A DNA stretch of 53,314 bases from an uncultured Lachnospiraceae bacterium (GTDB lineage Bacteria; Bacillota; Clostridia; Lachnospirales; Lachnospiraceae): assembly GCA_948473115.1 (NCBI GenBank), contig CAOKWI010000024.1, positions 1 through 53,314 on the forward strand, given 5' to 3'. Shown here piece by piece: positions 24,693 to 31,954 of the stretch (position 1 is its first letter; each line of letters starts with the position of its first letter). The notes beneath the pieces were generated by a model. The model did no database searches and was not told the origin of the DNA. It saw only the letters and a list, made by a program, of their open reading frames with translations. Made by a program: the position numbers and the translations under genes.

Positions 24693-24817
24693 TTTTGGGT
24701 GCAAAAAATAACGATAGCCTCTCTGAAAAATGGGTTATCGTTATTTTTTACACTCTGAAAAATCAAAAATGCGGCAGTACCGAATAATAAAACGATAGCC
24801 GCCTATGCTTGGGTGCA
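24693..24817. repeat. Cluster of TAACGATAGCC repeats with 14-bp inverted pair
   Basis: AAAAAATAACGATA (24703-24716) and TATCGTTATTTTTT (24736-24749) form a perfect 14-bp inverted pair. A third AACGATAGCC is at 24791-24800 and ATGCTTGGGTGCA at 24805-24817 is the inverse of 17290-17302. The 14-bp pair could double as a terminator, but the related copy at 17.3 kb suggests element ends. I do not recognise a named IS. Confidence 0.6.
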
Positions 24818-25363
24818 TCTGCCTTTCTGAAAAGTGTTCATTTTAGGGCATTTGCGGAATTGATGCTAGAAAAAAGAATACAGGATATTACCGTGCAGGA
24901 ATTAGTAGACAAAGCTGATATTCATAGGGCAACTTTTTATTCACACTACCATGATATTTATGATTTATATGAACAGATTGAAAGTGATATGATTAGCGAG
25001 TTTAGTTCCATTATGAAGAATGATCCGATACATAGTTATGAAAACCTGTTTGAAACGCTGATTGATTATATATACAACAATTCCATGCTTTGTAAAATGC
25101 TTTTGAGCAAAAAAGGAAACCGCAGTTTTCAATCTCATGTATTTTCACTTTTGTTGAAAAAGTATATACAAATATATATCTTTGAAGAAAAGCAGGCAGT
25201 TATTACGGAAGAAATAAAGTATTTGATAAATTATCATATACAGGACTGCATTGCAATTTTAAGTCACTGGCTCGAAAATGGGCTGTCCTATCCAAAGGAA
25301 AAAATGAAGCAGCTTATGATAAATGTGGATAATAATATGGACGTGCTTTTTACCAATTATTAA
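24809..25363 (+). CDS. TetR-family regulator with replaced 5' end
   Basis: A TetR N-terminal HTH (AFAELMLEKRIQDITVQELVDKADIHRATFYSHYHDIYDLYEQIE) is followed by a ~130-residue ligand domain ending at 25363. Length (~184) is near normal. The family's first ~10 residues (the usual RT/K-rich lead-in) are missing: upstream of RAFAELM the sequence belongs to the repeat at 24805-24817, and the only start is a TTG at 24809 with no ribosome site. So it may be silent, or expressed from a new start. The gene is AT-rich compared with its left neighbours. Confidence 0.65.
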   Translation: MGASAFLKSVHFRAFAELMLEKRIQDITVQELVDKADIHRATFYSHYHDIYDLYEQIESDMISEFSSIMKNDPIHSYENLFETLIDYIYNNSMLCKMLLSKKGNRSFQSHVFSLLLKKYIQIYIFEEKQAVITEEIKYLINYHIQDCIAILSHWLENGLSYPKEKMKQLMINVDNNMDVLFTNY

Positions 25364-25388
25364 ACGTTTGTAAGAGCAAAAAGGATAC

Positions 25389-25424
25389 CGGGGAATGACA
25401 GTATATCTATCATCATTTTCCGGT
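25389..25424. terminator. Bidirectional terminator-like hairpin
   Basis: ACCGGGGAATGA and TCATTTTCCGGT form an imperfect stem between the convergent TetR gene and the regulator fragment. Confidence 0.4.
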
Positions 25425-25426
25425 GT

Positions 25427-25810
25427 TTATCCATTGAATTTATAGCCGACACCTAACACGGTTTTTATGTAGGTATGGTTTTTGCTGTCCGGCTCTATCT
25501 TTTCCCGTAGATTGTAAATCACGTTGACAACACTCGAATGGCAGTTATCGCTATCCATGTTCCAAACGGCTCCAAAAATCTGTTCTTGTGAGAGGACAAT
25601 TCCGGGATTGGAATCTTCCCTGCTTAGGCTTTTCACATGGGAAGGATCACGCAAGGTTTCAATTTCACCTTCTGTTTTTCTTAGTGGTTCGTCCGCTGCT
25701 TCCAGTACAATATCCGTCCCGGCAGGACTGGCGGCGTTCACTGTGTAATCAAGGTATTTTTTTCGTGAAGTTGACAGATTTGCTGTCAAAATTCGGGGCT
25801 TGTACCGCAA
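25427..25810 (-). pseudogene. C-terminal half of an OmpR-type regulator joined to unrelated sequence
   Basis: The last ~58 residues are the end of a winged-helix output domain: GIVLSQEQIFGAVWNMDSDNCHSSVVNVIYNLREKIEP, then YIKTVLGVGYKF. The receiver domain is absent. The first ~70 residues (PRILTANLSTSRKKYLDYTV, then EAADEPLRKTEGEIETL) belong to something I cannot identify. The chimera has no good ribosome site and is best read as a recombination scar. Confidence 0.65.
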
Positions 25811-25864
25811 AAGAACGGTTAAGGGTTTCTAAGTTTCTAGGCATATTCTTTTTGTGCCTTGGTA

Positions 25865-26398
25865 TCATAATGCTGTTCCTTTCGTTGGGATAAAAAATGT
25901 ACGCATATCCGCATTCTCTAAAGTCAATAGTTTCACTTTCTTGTCTATTCCTCCGGCATATCCCGTAAGGCTTCCGTTTGTCCCGACTACTCTGTGACAG
26001 GGGACGATAATGGAAATTTCATTGTGTCCGACTGCGCCGCCTACTGCCTGTGCGGACATTCGGGAAAGCCCTTTCTGCCCGGCTATCTCTTTTGCGATTT
26101 CCCCGTAGGTGACAGTTTTTCCGTAGGGTATCTTTTGCAGGATTTTCCATACAGAAAGCTGAAAAGGAGTGCCAATCATATGAATAGGCGGCAAAAAAGG
26201 CGGCTCGCTGCCCGAAAAATAGACGGTAAGCCATTCTAAAGTCTGTTCAAGGATAGGCGTATCTTTTTCTTCATGTTCCGGGTCAAGGTGGTCTGCGTAA
26301 TATTTTTCCCCGTCAAACCATAGCCCGGTCAGCCCCGTTTCATCAGCGGCAAGAAGAATACCGCCGATTGGCGATTGATAATGAGTTATATATTGCAT
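25865..26398 (-). CDS. ogt: Methylated-DNA--protein-cysteine methyltransferase
   Basis: 177 residues from the ATG at 26398. The active-site motif IVPCHRVVG with acceptor Cys is intact, preceded by PFQLSVWKILQKIPYGKTVTYGEIAKEI and the Arg-finger HTH (QAVGGAVGHNEI). It removes alkyl groups from O6-guanine in a suicide reaction. The reading frame upstream is open and encodes an ABM domain with no intervening stop, so it may be made as a fusion; AGGGTG before 26398 allows separate initiation. Confidence 0.88.
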   Translation of the reverse strand: MQYITHYQSPIGGILLAADETGLTGLWFDGEKYYADHLDPEHEEKDTPILEQTLEWLTVYFSGSEPPFLPPIHMIGTPFQLSVWKILQKIPYGKTVTYGEIAKEIAGQKGLSRMSAQAVGGAVGHNEISIIVPCHRVVGTNGSLTGYAGGIDKKVKLLTLENADMRTFFIPTKGTAL

Positions 26399-26719
26399 TG
26401 GTTGCACCCTTTCACTATATGTTAAGTATTGGTTAGCGTCAGCCGGGGCTTCGTCCCGCATAGTCATTGTATAACAGCGCAGGGGAGTAATCACCGTAAT
26501 TTTATAGTCAATAAAATCATGTTCCCTGCCTGTTTTTTGACACATACGGTGTCTTGCCATATTGCGCCATTCGGTAACGCTTTCCTCGTCTTTCCATTCG
26601 GATTTACTAAGCAGTTTTCCCTTTGTGGAAAGGCTCTCAAAGCGTTCTGCACCAATAAAGCCGTCTGCCTTTGCCAATTCCGCGGAATGCTCTAATTCCG
26701 TTTTCAAGGAAGCAGCCAT
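26399..26719 (-). CDS. Antibiotic-biosynthesis-monooxygenase (ABM) domain, 5'-truncated, in frame with ogt
   Basis: From the only usable ATG (26719) the sequence MAASLKTELEHSAELAKADGFIGAERFESLSTKGKLLSKSEW followed by WRNMARHRMCQKTGREHDFIDYKITVI is a typical ABM/YgiN-like dimeric ferredoxin fold. Its first beta strand is missing: upstream the frame overlaps, out of phase, the end of the decarboxylase pseudogene. There is no stop before the ogt ATG, giving a continuous ABM-MGMT polypeptide. Known function is oxidation or haem/flavin-less chemistry on small molecules; here the fused form is probably an accident of recombination or a natural two-domain protein with a lost start. Confidence 0.65.
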
Positions 26720-26741
26720 ATTCAGATAGTCGTCTATTTCA

Positions 26742-27798
26742 TCATTCCCACCAAAATTGTTTGGGGGCTTGGTGTCCCCTGAAAAGAAACGGCGATAAGG
26801 AATAGCCATAGCTTCCGGCGTTAGAAACAGACACTATATCCTCAATCCAGGCAATCGGAAGTTCAATATTTTCTGCAATTATATCTAAGGCAGTACATAG
26901 GTTTCCAATCACTGCTGCCGTTTCTTTTTCCGTTTCTCCATTCAAGACAGATACATAAAACGCATTTTCAGCAGTATATAACGGTTCAAGTCCCCTTTCC
27001 GTTAGACTGTTGTTTCCGGCAGCTTTCATCAAAAATGCCGTAATAGAGGGGCGCAGGAAACCATTCATACCATTTTCTACAATCAAATATGTTTTTCCAT
27101 GAGATATTTTTTATCTACAATTCTTGTGTAGTATGTTCCTGCATTGCAGGTAAGGAAACGTCCTGTTTCTATGATAAATTTAGTTTGCAGGCTGTGACGG
27201 TTTACTTCGTCAAGTTCACTTATCGTTTCGGATAACAGTTTCAAATCAACGGGACGGTCTTTGGCGTTGTCATATACTGTGCCAATCCCGCTTCCAAAGT
27301 TTATAAACTCTATTTTTCTATCCAATAAATCAGCCGTCCTTTCCGCTAACAGATAGCAGTTTTTGTAATAGTGCGATAATGTATCAGCGTTCAAAATCTG
27401 CGACTGGATATGAATACCACTAATCACAATGTTCTCTGTTTTATCCCAAAAAGAGGAAAGCTCTTCTAATTGGATTTCATCTATTCCAAACTTGCTGGTA
27501 AAGCCTGTATTTTTATCCATGCCAAAACCGGGGTTGATACGGATACCCACTTTTATTGTTTTCCCTGTTTTTCCCGCATGGGAATTTAACAGTTCCAGTT
27601 CGTGAAAGCTGTCTGCAATAAAGATACATTTACCAAAAGCCTGTTTTATATCATGCGCTGTCTTTCCGGGAGAGGAATAGAAAATCTGTACGCCGGGCAT
27701 TGCTTTTTTCAATTTCTCACATTGCTTTATGATTTCTGCTTTATTGTAGATATAGCAGGAGGCATTTTTGCATATAAACTTTTTCCTGTATCATTCAT
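26742..27798 (-). pseudogene. Fold-III PLP-dependent decarboxylase (LysA-like), two frameshifts
   Basis: Reading three segments gives one protein: from ATG 27798 MNDTGKSLYAKMPPA; a 1-base loss near 27750 then restores YIYNKAEIIKQCEKLKKAMPGVQIFYS and runs through KVGIRINPGFGMDKNTGFTSKFGI and EFINFGSGIG and IIETGRFL; a second 1-base loss in an A run near 27100 then restores SHGKTYLIVENGMNGFLRPS and the C-terminal ENAFYVSVLNGETEK, SVSNAGSYGYSLSPFLF, APKQFWWE. It is the diaminopimelate/ornithine decarboxylase fold. The usual catalytic KxN is not visible; SSPGKTAH occupies that position. Both shifts are in short homopolymers. Confidence 0.8.
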
Positions 27799-27938
27799 TT
27801 TTATTACCTGCATTTTCTATCATTTCAATTAAGCAACCGAAAACAAGAGACAGACCGCCAGCACCACACTATTCCGAACCAAAGAAACCAAAGACCAAAA
27901 GACAAGCATTATGGAATCCCCCTCATTCCTCATATCAT

Positions 27939-28265
27939 TTAAGAGAGTTGTTTTTTATAGTTTATCCCCCATTCTTCCATAGCCATAATGATAGGGCGCA
28001 TAGAGCGTCCTAAATCATTTAAGGCATATTCCACACGGGGCGGCACTTCCGGGTAAACAGTGCGGGTAATAATTCCGTCTGCTTCCATAGAGCGCAAACT
28101 ATCCGTTAAAACTTTTTGGCTGATACCCTCTAAAGATTTTTTTAATTCATTGAAACGCCACGGACGCTGTAAAAGGTTACGCAAGATAAGCAATTTCCAT
28201 TTGTTTCCGATAAGCTGTACAGTTGTTGCTACTGGACATTCTGGCAGTTCTTCTTTTGTCAGCAT
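27939..28265 (-). CDS. HxlR-family regulator, divergent from RiPP operon
   Basis: 108 residues, AAAGGAG ribosome site. The N-terminal sensing Cys is in LPECPVATTVQLIGNKWKLLILRNLL; the recognition helix region is KSLEGISQKVLTDSLRSMEADGIITR and the wing VPPRVEYALNDLG. It is transcribed away from the ACG-repeat precursor, and the intergenic region has a matching GTTAC/GTAAC dyad, so it probably represses both directions and senses an electrophile, disulfide or the peptide product. Confidence 0.9.
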   Translation of the reverse strand: MLTKEELPECPVATTVQLIGNKWKLLILRNLLQRPWRFNELKKSLEGISQKVLTDSLRSMEADGIITRTVYPEVPPRVEYALNDLGRSMRPIIMAMEEWGINYKKQLS

Positions 28266-28309
28266 AAAATAGCTCCTTTCAAAAGTTCAAAAAAGAATGT
28301 TACCCCCCA

Positions 28310-28359
28310 ATTATAATATAACAATCGTTTCCGTTCAAGAGGGGTTACAAAAAGGTAAC
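28310..28359 (-). promoter_or_regulatory. hxlR promoter and HxlR-type operator
   Basis: On the minus strand TTGAAC (28333-28338) and TATAAT (28310-28315) are separated by exactly 17 bp. Just upstream, GTTACAAAAAGGTAAC (28344-28359) has the GTTAC-N6-GTAAC symmetry of HxlR/YodB operators, and another GTTAC half-site begins near 28299. The site sits where it can control both hxlR and the divergent precursor gene. Confidence 0.7.
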
Positions 28360-28460
28360 TAAGTAATAGATTTGTGCGTACTTTCTTTCGTTTTCATCAT
28401 GCCGTACAATGTACTCAAGGAGCAAGAAAGTTCCTAAAATCACAATGGAGGTATTGAAAA

Positions 28461-28634
28461 ATGGCACTCTCAAATTTGACTGGTTGGAATGAAAAATCTG
28501 CTACATCTGCTTGTGGGGCTGGCGACAAGCCGGAAGAAAAGCCTGCCGCTTGCGGTTCTGCTTGTGGGGCTGGCGACAAGCCGGAAGAAAAGCCTGCCGC
28601 TTGTGGTTCTGCTTGTGGGGCTTCGGACAAATAA
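28461..28634 (+). CDS. ACG-repeat RiPP precursor peptide (57 aa)
   Basis: ATG 28461 follows GGAGG by about 10 bases. The leader MALSNLTGWNEKSAT is followed by two perfect 17-residue repeats beginning SACGAGDKPEEKPAACG and a final SACGASDK. It has five Cys (18, 31, 35, 48, 52), each in an A-C-G motif, with Pro/Glu/Lys-rich spacers. Radical SAM/SPASM and nitroreductase genes follow. This matches what I recall of the ACGX-repeat peptide family paired with a dedicated radical SAM protein; modification is probably on or next to Cys (thioether/sactipeptide- or ranthipeptide-like), which is inference. Not seen as an ORF of normal size, so easily missed by gene callers. The two units differ by only one base, so recent duplication is likely. 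Confidence 0.88.
   Translation: MALSNLTGWNEKSATSACGAGDKPEEKPAACGSACGAGDKPEEKPAACGSACGASDK
28506..28631 (+). repeat. 51-bp tandem repeats inside the precursor gene
   Basis: Units at 28506-28556 and 28557-28607 differ at one synonymous base (TGC/TGT for Cys); a partial unit covers 28608-28631. The near identity at DNA level implies very recent expansion or gene conversion. Confidence 0.9.
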
Positions 28635-28684
28635 GGAATTTTAATTCCAACAATCTCCGGCGGGGCTGTTGTCTTGTCGGAGAT
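28635..28684 (+). terminator. Hairpins between precursor and maturase genes
   Basis: GGAATTTTAATTCC (28635-28648) directly follows the precursor stop, and ATCTCCG (28653-28659) pairs with CGGAGAT (28678-28684). Partial attenuation here would give more precursor than enzyme, as is usual in RiPP operons. Confidence 0.5.
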
Positions 28685-28759
28685 ACTTTCAAGCATAATC
28701 CGATATTATCGGTTTTCAGATAGATATTAAATGGCAATCAAACGGAGGAAACAACAAAC

Positions 28760-29794
28760 ATGAAACAATACTTTGCTTTTCAGTGGCATATAACGGACGA
28801 GTGCGACCAACGCTGCAAACACTGTTACATTTTTTCCGAGGATAATTGTAAAAGACCGGATACAATGGATTGGACGCAAATGGAGGAAACTTTTTATAAT
28901 TGTCTTGATTTTTGTGAAGTTTATGGGAGGTTGCCTTATTTTTATATCACTGGCGGCGACCCTGTTTTGCACCGGGATTTTTGGCGGCTTCTTACTCTGA
29001 TAAAAGAGCATGAAATCCCATTTACGATTTTAGGAAATCCGTTTCATTTAACAGATGAGGTTTGCCAAAAATTGAAATCATATGGCTGTCAAAAATACCA
29101 GCTTTCCCTTGACGGAATGAAAGATACTCACGATTGGTTTCGTAAACCGGGTTCTTTTGATTGTACTCTTGAAAAAATTGATTGTATCAAAAAGGCGGGG
29201 ATTCGTTCTGTCATAATGACTACGGTATCTGGTACAAACATCAAGGAAGTTCCCGATATAATCGATACTGTTGTTTCTGCTGGTGTCGATGTGTTTGCCT
29301 TTGCCCGTTATTGCCCTACCAGTGAAGAAAAAGACACGGGCGTTTCTCCGCTTGAATACCGGGAATTACTTGATATATGCTATAACAAATTTCAGAAATA
29401 TGAAGCGGAGGGCTGTCACACCTATTTTAACAAAAAAGACCACCTTTGGACGCTTTATGAGTATGAAAAGGGGATTTTCAGAATTCCGGATGACGCACAG
29501 GATGGCATGATATACGGCGGCTGTAATTGTGGTAACTGTCACATGACAATCTTACCAACGGGAGATGTTTACGCTTGCCGCCGGGTACAGGGCAGCAAAG
29601 TAGGAAACGTATTTAATGACCGCCTTGCGGATATTTGGGTTTGCCAAATGGAAGCATATCGTGATTATACAAAATTTGAGAAATGTTCCAAGTGTGAGCT
29701 GCTTGCATTCTGCCGTGGCTGTCCCGCAGTGGCAAGTGGGAAAGACGGAAATTTTTATGCGGCTGATCCGCAATGTTGGAAGGAGGTTGTTTGA
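28760..29794 (+). CDS. Radical SAM/SPASM peptide maturase
   Basis: 344 residues, GGAGG ribosome site. The SAM cluster motif CDQRCKHCY is at residues ~14-22, preceded by FQWHITDE. The barrel contains FYITGGDPVLH and KYQLSLDG. A SPASM-type Cys-rich C-terminus follows: GGCNCGNCHMTILPTGDVYACRR, and CSKCELLAFCRGCPAVASG, then CW near the end, enough ligands for two auxiliary [4Fe-4S] clusters. It should generate a 5'-deoxyadenosyl radical and modify the Cys-rich precursor at 28461. It closely follows the precursor and overlaps the nitroreductase ribosome site. Confidence 0.92.
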   Translation: MKQYFAFQWHITDECDQRCKHCYIFSEDNCKRPDTMDWTQMEETFYNCLDFCEVYGRLPYFYITGGDPVLHRDFWRLLTLIKEHEIPFTILGNPFHLTDEVCQKLKSYGCQKYQLSLDGMKDTHDWFRKPGSFDCTLEKIDCIKKAGIRSVIMTTVSGTNIKEVPDIIDTVVSAGVDVFAFARYCPTSEEKDTGVSPLEYRELLDICYNKFQKYEAEGCHTYFNKKDHLWTLYEYEKGIFRIPDDAQDGMIYGGCNCGNCHMTILPTGDVYACRRVQGSKVGNVFNDRLADIWVCQMEAYRDYTKFEKCSKCELLAFCRGCPAVASGKDGNFYAADPQCWKEVV

Positions 29795-29796
29795 TT

Positions 29797-30384
29797 ATGA
29801 ATGAAACAATGCAGACTATTTTACACCGCCGTGCAATCAGGCGTTTTGACGAAAGGCAGATAGAGGAAGAACTTTTACAGCAGATATTACAAGCAGGGCT
29901 TTATGCTCCAAGTGCGGGCGGGAAACAGGGAGTGATTTTTGCAGTATGCCAAGACAAAGAAGTGAATGAACGGTTAGGGAAAATCAAACGGGCAAACTCT
30001 AATCCCCATATGGCAACGGCGAAAAACTATGTATCTAAAGAACAGCCAAGTATTGCAGACGACCCTAAGTTGATAAATGCTTTTTATGACGCACCAACCG
30101 TCATTACAATGTTTGCCCCGAAAAATTTCCTTTTTTCCGTAGATGATTGTGCAGTTGCTGCTGAAAATATGATGTTGGCAGCGGACTCTTTGGGAATTGG
30201 CTCTTGTTATATCGGACAAGGCTGGACAGCTTTTGCAGACAGCTACGGACAGGAAATTTTGCGTAAATGGGAAATCCGCACAGATTATTATGCTGTCATG
30301 CAGCTCTTGTTAGGCTATCCAAGAGAGGACGATAAACACCCGGTTGCAAAGCCACGCAGAAATGATAGAATTTTAAGGTTATAA
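29797..30384 (+). CDS. Nitroreductase-family flavoprotein
   Basis: 195 residues from ATG 29797, with AAGGAGG 9 bases upstream overlapping the end of the maturase gene. FMN-binding motifs: HRRAIRRFDERQIEEELLQQIL and APSAGGKQG at the N-terminus, and the AAENMMLAADSLGIGSCYIG helix. Such enzymes reduce nitro groups, quinones or double bonds, and in RiPP clusters they oxidise or reduce modified residues (for example azoline dehydrogenases). Its co-transcription with the maturase makes a tailoring or electron-supply role likely; a detoxification gene under HxlR control is the alternative. Confidence 0.9.
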   Translation: MNETMQTILHRRAIRRFDERQIEEELLQQILQAGLYAPSAGGKQGVIFAVCQDKEVNERLGKIKRANSNPHMATAKNYVSKEQPSIADDPKLINAFYDAPTVITMFAPKNFLFSVDDCAVAAENMMLAADSLGIGSCYIGQGWTAFADSYGQEILRKWEIRTDYYAVMQLLLGYPREDDKHPVAKPRRNDRILRL

Positions 30385-30404
30385 GCATTTTCACATAATA
30401 ATCG

Positions 30405-30434
30405 AGTGGCAATTGGCTAAAGTGCTATTGCCAC
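30405..30434 (+). terminator. Terminator of the RiPP operon
   Basis: AGTGGCAAT (30405-30413) pairs perfectly with ATTGCCACT (30426-30434), followed by TTAAATAAT. It lies 20 bases after the nitroreductase stop. Confidence 0.7.
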
Positions 30435-30483
30435 TTTAAATAATAAAAAATGTAACTATAAACCATTTTGCGGCTATTAACGC

Positions 30484-30714
30484 ATGGGGAATCCGAATCT
30501 TTTGCCCTATGAAGCGATTGTCCGGGCGACCAGCGGAGAGCCGGAAGCCATGGACGAGGTTTTACGGCATTACAGCAGGCGAATCCGAATCGCCGCCATC
30601 AACACGGGCCGGAAATTTATCTGCTTTGAGACGGCTCCGGCCTTTTACGGCTCGGCCACGGAGCGGATTGCACAGGCGCGGGCGGCTCTGGCCGCTGGCG
30701 GGAAAGGCTTATAA
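30484..30714 (+). pseudogene. Chimeric scar: ICE helix-turn-helix gene joined to DNA methylase C-terminus
   Basis: The first ~38 residues (NLLPYEAIVRATSGEPEAMDEVLRHYSRRI) are the start of the conjugative-transposon helix-turn-helix protein of Tn916/Tn1549-like elements. The remainder (NTGRKFICFE, then AQARAALAAGG) is the C-terminal end of a site-specific DNA adenine methylase of such elements. The two halves fused in frame by a large internal deletion, so an ICE once sat here. Confidence 0.7.
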
Positions 30715-30797
30715 TTCCCTTGCTATGTGTTGTAAATTTTGCTGTTGAATTTTACGGCAGATTGGGTTATGCTAATGGCAGAAAGGAGCTGAACCTT

Positions 30798-30863
30798 ATG
30801 CCAAACATTAAACCTATAACCGTGCTCCGATATATGCTGGGAGGTGTGGCCTATGCTGGGTGA
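30798..30863 (+). pseudogene. Phd/YefM antitoxin N-terminal stub
   Basis: ATG 30798 behind AAAGGAG encodes MPNIKPITVLRYM, the conserved start of Phd-family antitoxins (which normally continue D-L-R-NY and run to ~85 residues). The frame ends after 21 residues where IS66-type sequence begins. No toxin gene remains. Confidence 0.6.
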
Positions 30864-30984
30864 CATCTCATCTACAATGAGCATTTATGTGATCAGACTA
30901 TACCGATATGTGTAAGTCAATAGACAATCTATGTGCGGTGATCCTGCAGCAGCTGAAAACGGAACCGGACGGATTCGTCCAGTA
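30853..30984 (+). mobile_element. IS66 family Orf2 (TnpB) remnant
   Basis: The sequence MLGDISSTMSIYVI, then after a one-base shift DYTDMCKSIDNLCAVILQQLKTEPD, matches the beginning of the IS66 accessory protein TnpB. It covers about 45 codons and ends before the RNA/DNA-binding core. The rest of the element is absent. Confidence 0.65.
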
Positions 30985-31150
30985 AGCAGGCCGGGTTCTA
31001 TGTACTGGTAGGGCAAACGTACAGAAAGACCGAGTTCAGGATGTTCCACAATGATCTGATAGGGCGAATGTCCCTGCCAGATCAGGGGCGTAACGACTGC
31101 ATCAATGCGGTGGATGCAAAAGCTTTTGGCATTTTGCAAAGCGTTTTCCG
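30960..31150 (-). mobile_element. IS30-family transposase fragment
   Basis: On the minus strand, IDAVVTPLIWQGHSPYQIIVE followed by SVRLPYQYIEPGLLTGR resembles the HTH region of IS30-type transposases (QGHS..QI...HP.L..S..T.Y.YI..GL). No DDE catalytic domain is left. Coordinates approximate. Confidence 0.55.
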
Positions 31151-31248
31151 GTTGTATATTATACAATGGCAGAGCACTCGGCTTATCCCAAGCTGTTGTA
31201 GGTTCTGGCCTTACTCGGGGAGTAAAGCGTCAAAGGGATGGCGTTTAG

Positions 31249-31285
31249 AAAAACCTTGTAAACATCGGCGTTTGCAAGGTTTTTT
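31249..31285 (+). terminator. Terminator hairpin in mobile-element debris
   Basis: AAAAACCTTGTAAA pairs with TTTGCAAGGTTTTTT around a short loop, followed by G-TTAC. It may be a relic terminator of an integrase-type gene. Confidence 0.6.
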
Positions 31286-31339
31286 GTTACTGATTGTTCC
31301 AAATAAAAAGCAAGGTTTCAGTTGCCGTGCGATTGTGAA

Positions 31340-31954
31340 CCGAAACATAACTACTTATCAACCTGCAAAGGGAGCAGATATTGCCGTCAGAGGAAGCGCT
31401 TGCCTGTTTTTCACTGACGCTATATCGTCTTACGGAATGGTGAAAATCGGCACACCCTTTTCTGCAAAGTCTAATTGCAGAGGAAGCGGATACCGGTAGA
31501 ATTTATTATCAGATCCAAGATGGCTTGAATATTCCTGTAATGGTAAAAGAAGAAGCTGCTTTTTGGCAACAGGATTATGAAGAAATATCCGTCCAGGGGT
31601 AGAATGTCAAGAAAGAATGTCTGCTAAAAGTAGTGGTTTATCCAAAAGGAAGTGAATTTCAAATACTGTTTATTGCCCACCATCTTCTGTGTGACGGCAG
31701 AGGGCTTTTACAGCTGGCAGAGGAATTTGCAAGGTATTATGCTAAGGGAGCAATGCCACAGTTTGCGCAGGAACACTTAATACAAGGCTTAAACGACCTT
31801 CCCCAGAATAGCGATTTACCTTTTATCAGTAAATTGATGATAGGCGACGCAAACAGAAGGTGGAAAAAAGAGGGGCGGCAAGTGATGTATGAGGAGTATT
31901 GTGTATTTGAAAGAGCCTATATTCAAAAACACAAAATGAAGCGGGAAATTCTCA
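31340..31954 (+). pseudogene. Condensation-domain-type acyltransferase remnant
   Basis: A degraded coding sequence: upstream fragments read LPSEEALACFSLTLYRLTEW and FLQSLIAEEADTGRIYYQI, an in-frame TAG interrupts after DYEEISVQG (31599-31601), and then VVVYPKGSEFQILFIAHHLLCDGRG carries the condensation-domain catalytic HHxxxDG, with AEEFARYYAKGAMPQ following. The 3' end is cut near 31955, where sigma-factor sequence begins. NRPS-like condensation domains and alcohol acetyltransferases share this fold. Several shifts and a stop show it is dead. Confidence 0.7.

Noticed and set aside
24703..24749. Simple rho-independent terminator
   Set aside because: The stem would fit, but the same TAACGATAG sequence recurs at 17.3 kb and 24.79 kb, so a repeat-element reading is preferred.
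28506..28631. CRISPR-like direct repeats
   Set aside because: Units are contiguous 51-bp coding repeats without spacers; no cas genes are in the window.
28511..28723. Frames on both strands across the ACG repeats (70-94 codons)
   Set aside because: Repeat shadows of the precursor gene; they lack ribosome sites and do not match the operon direction or codon pattern.
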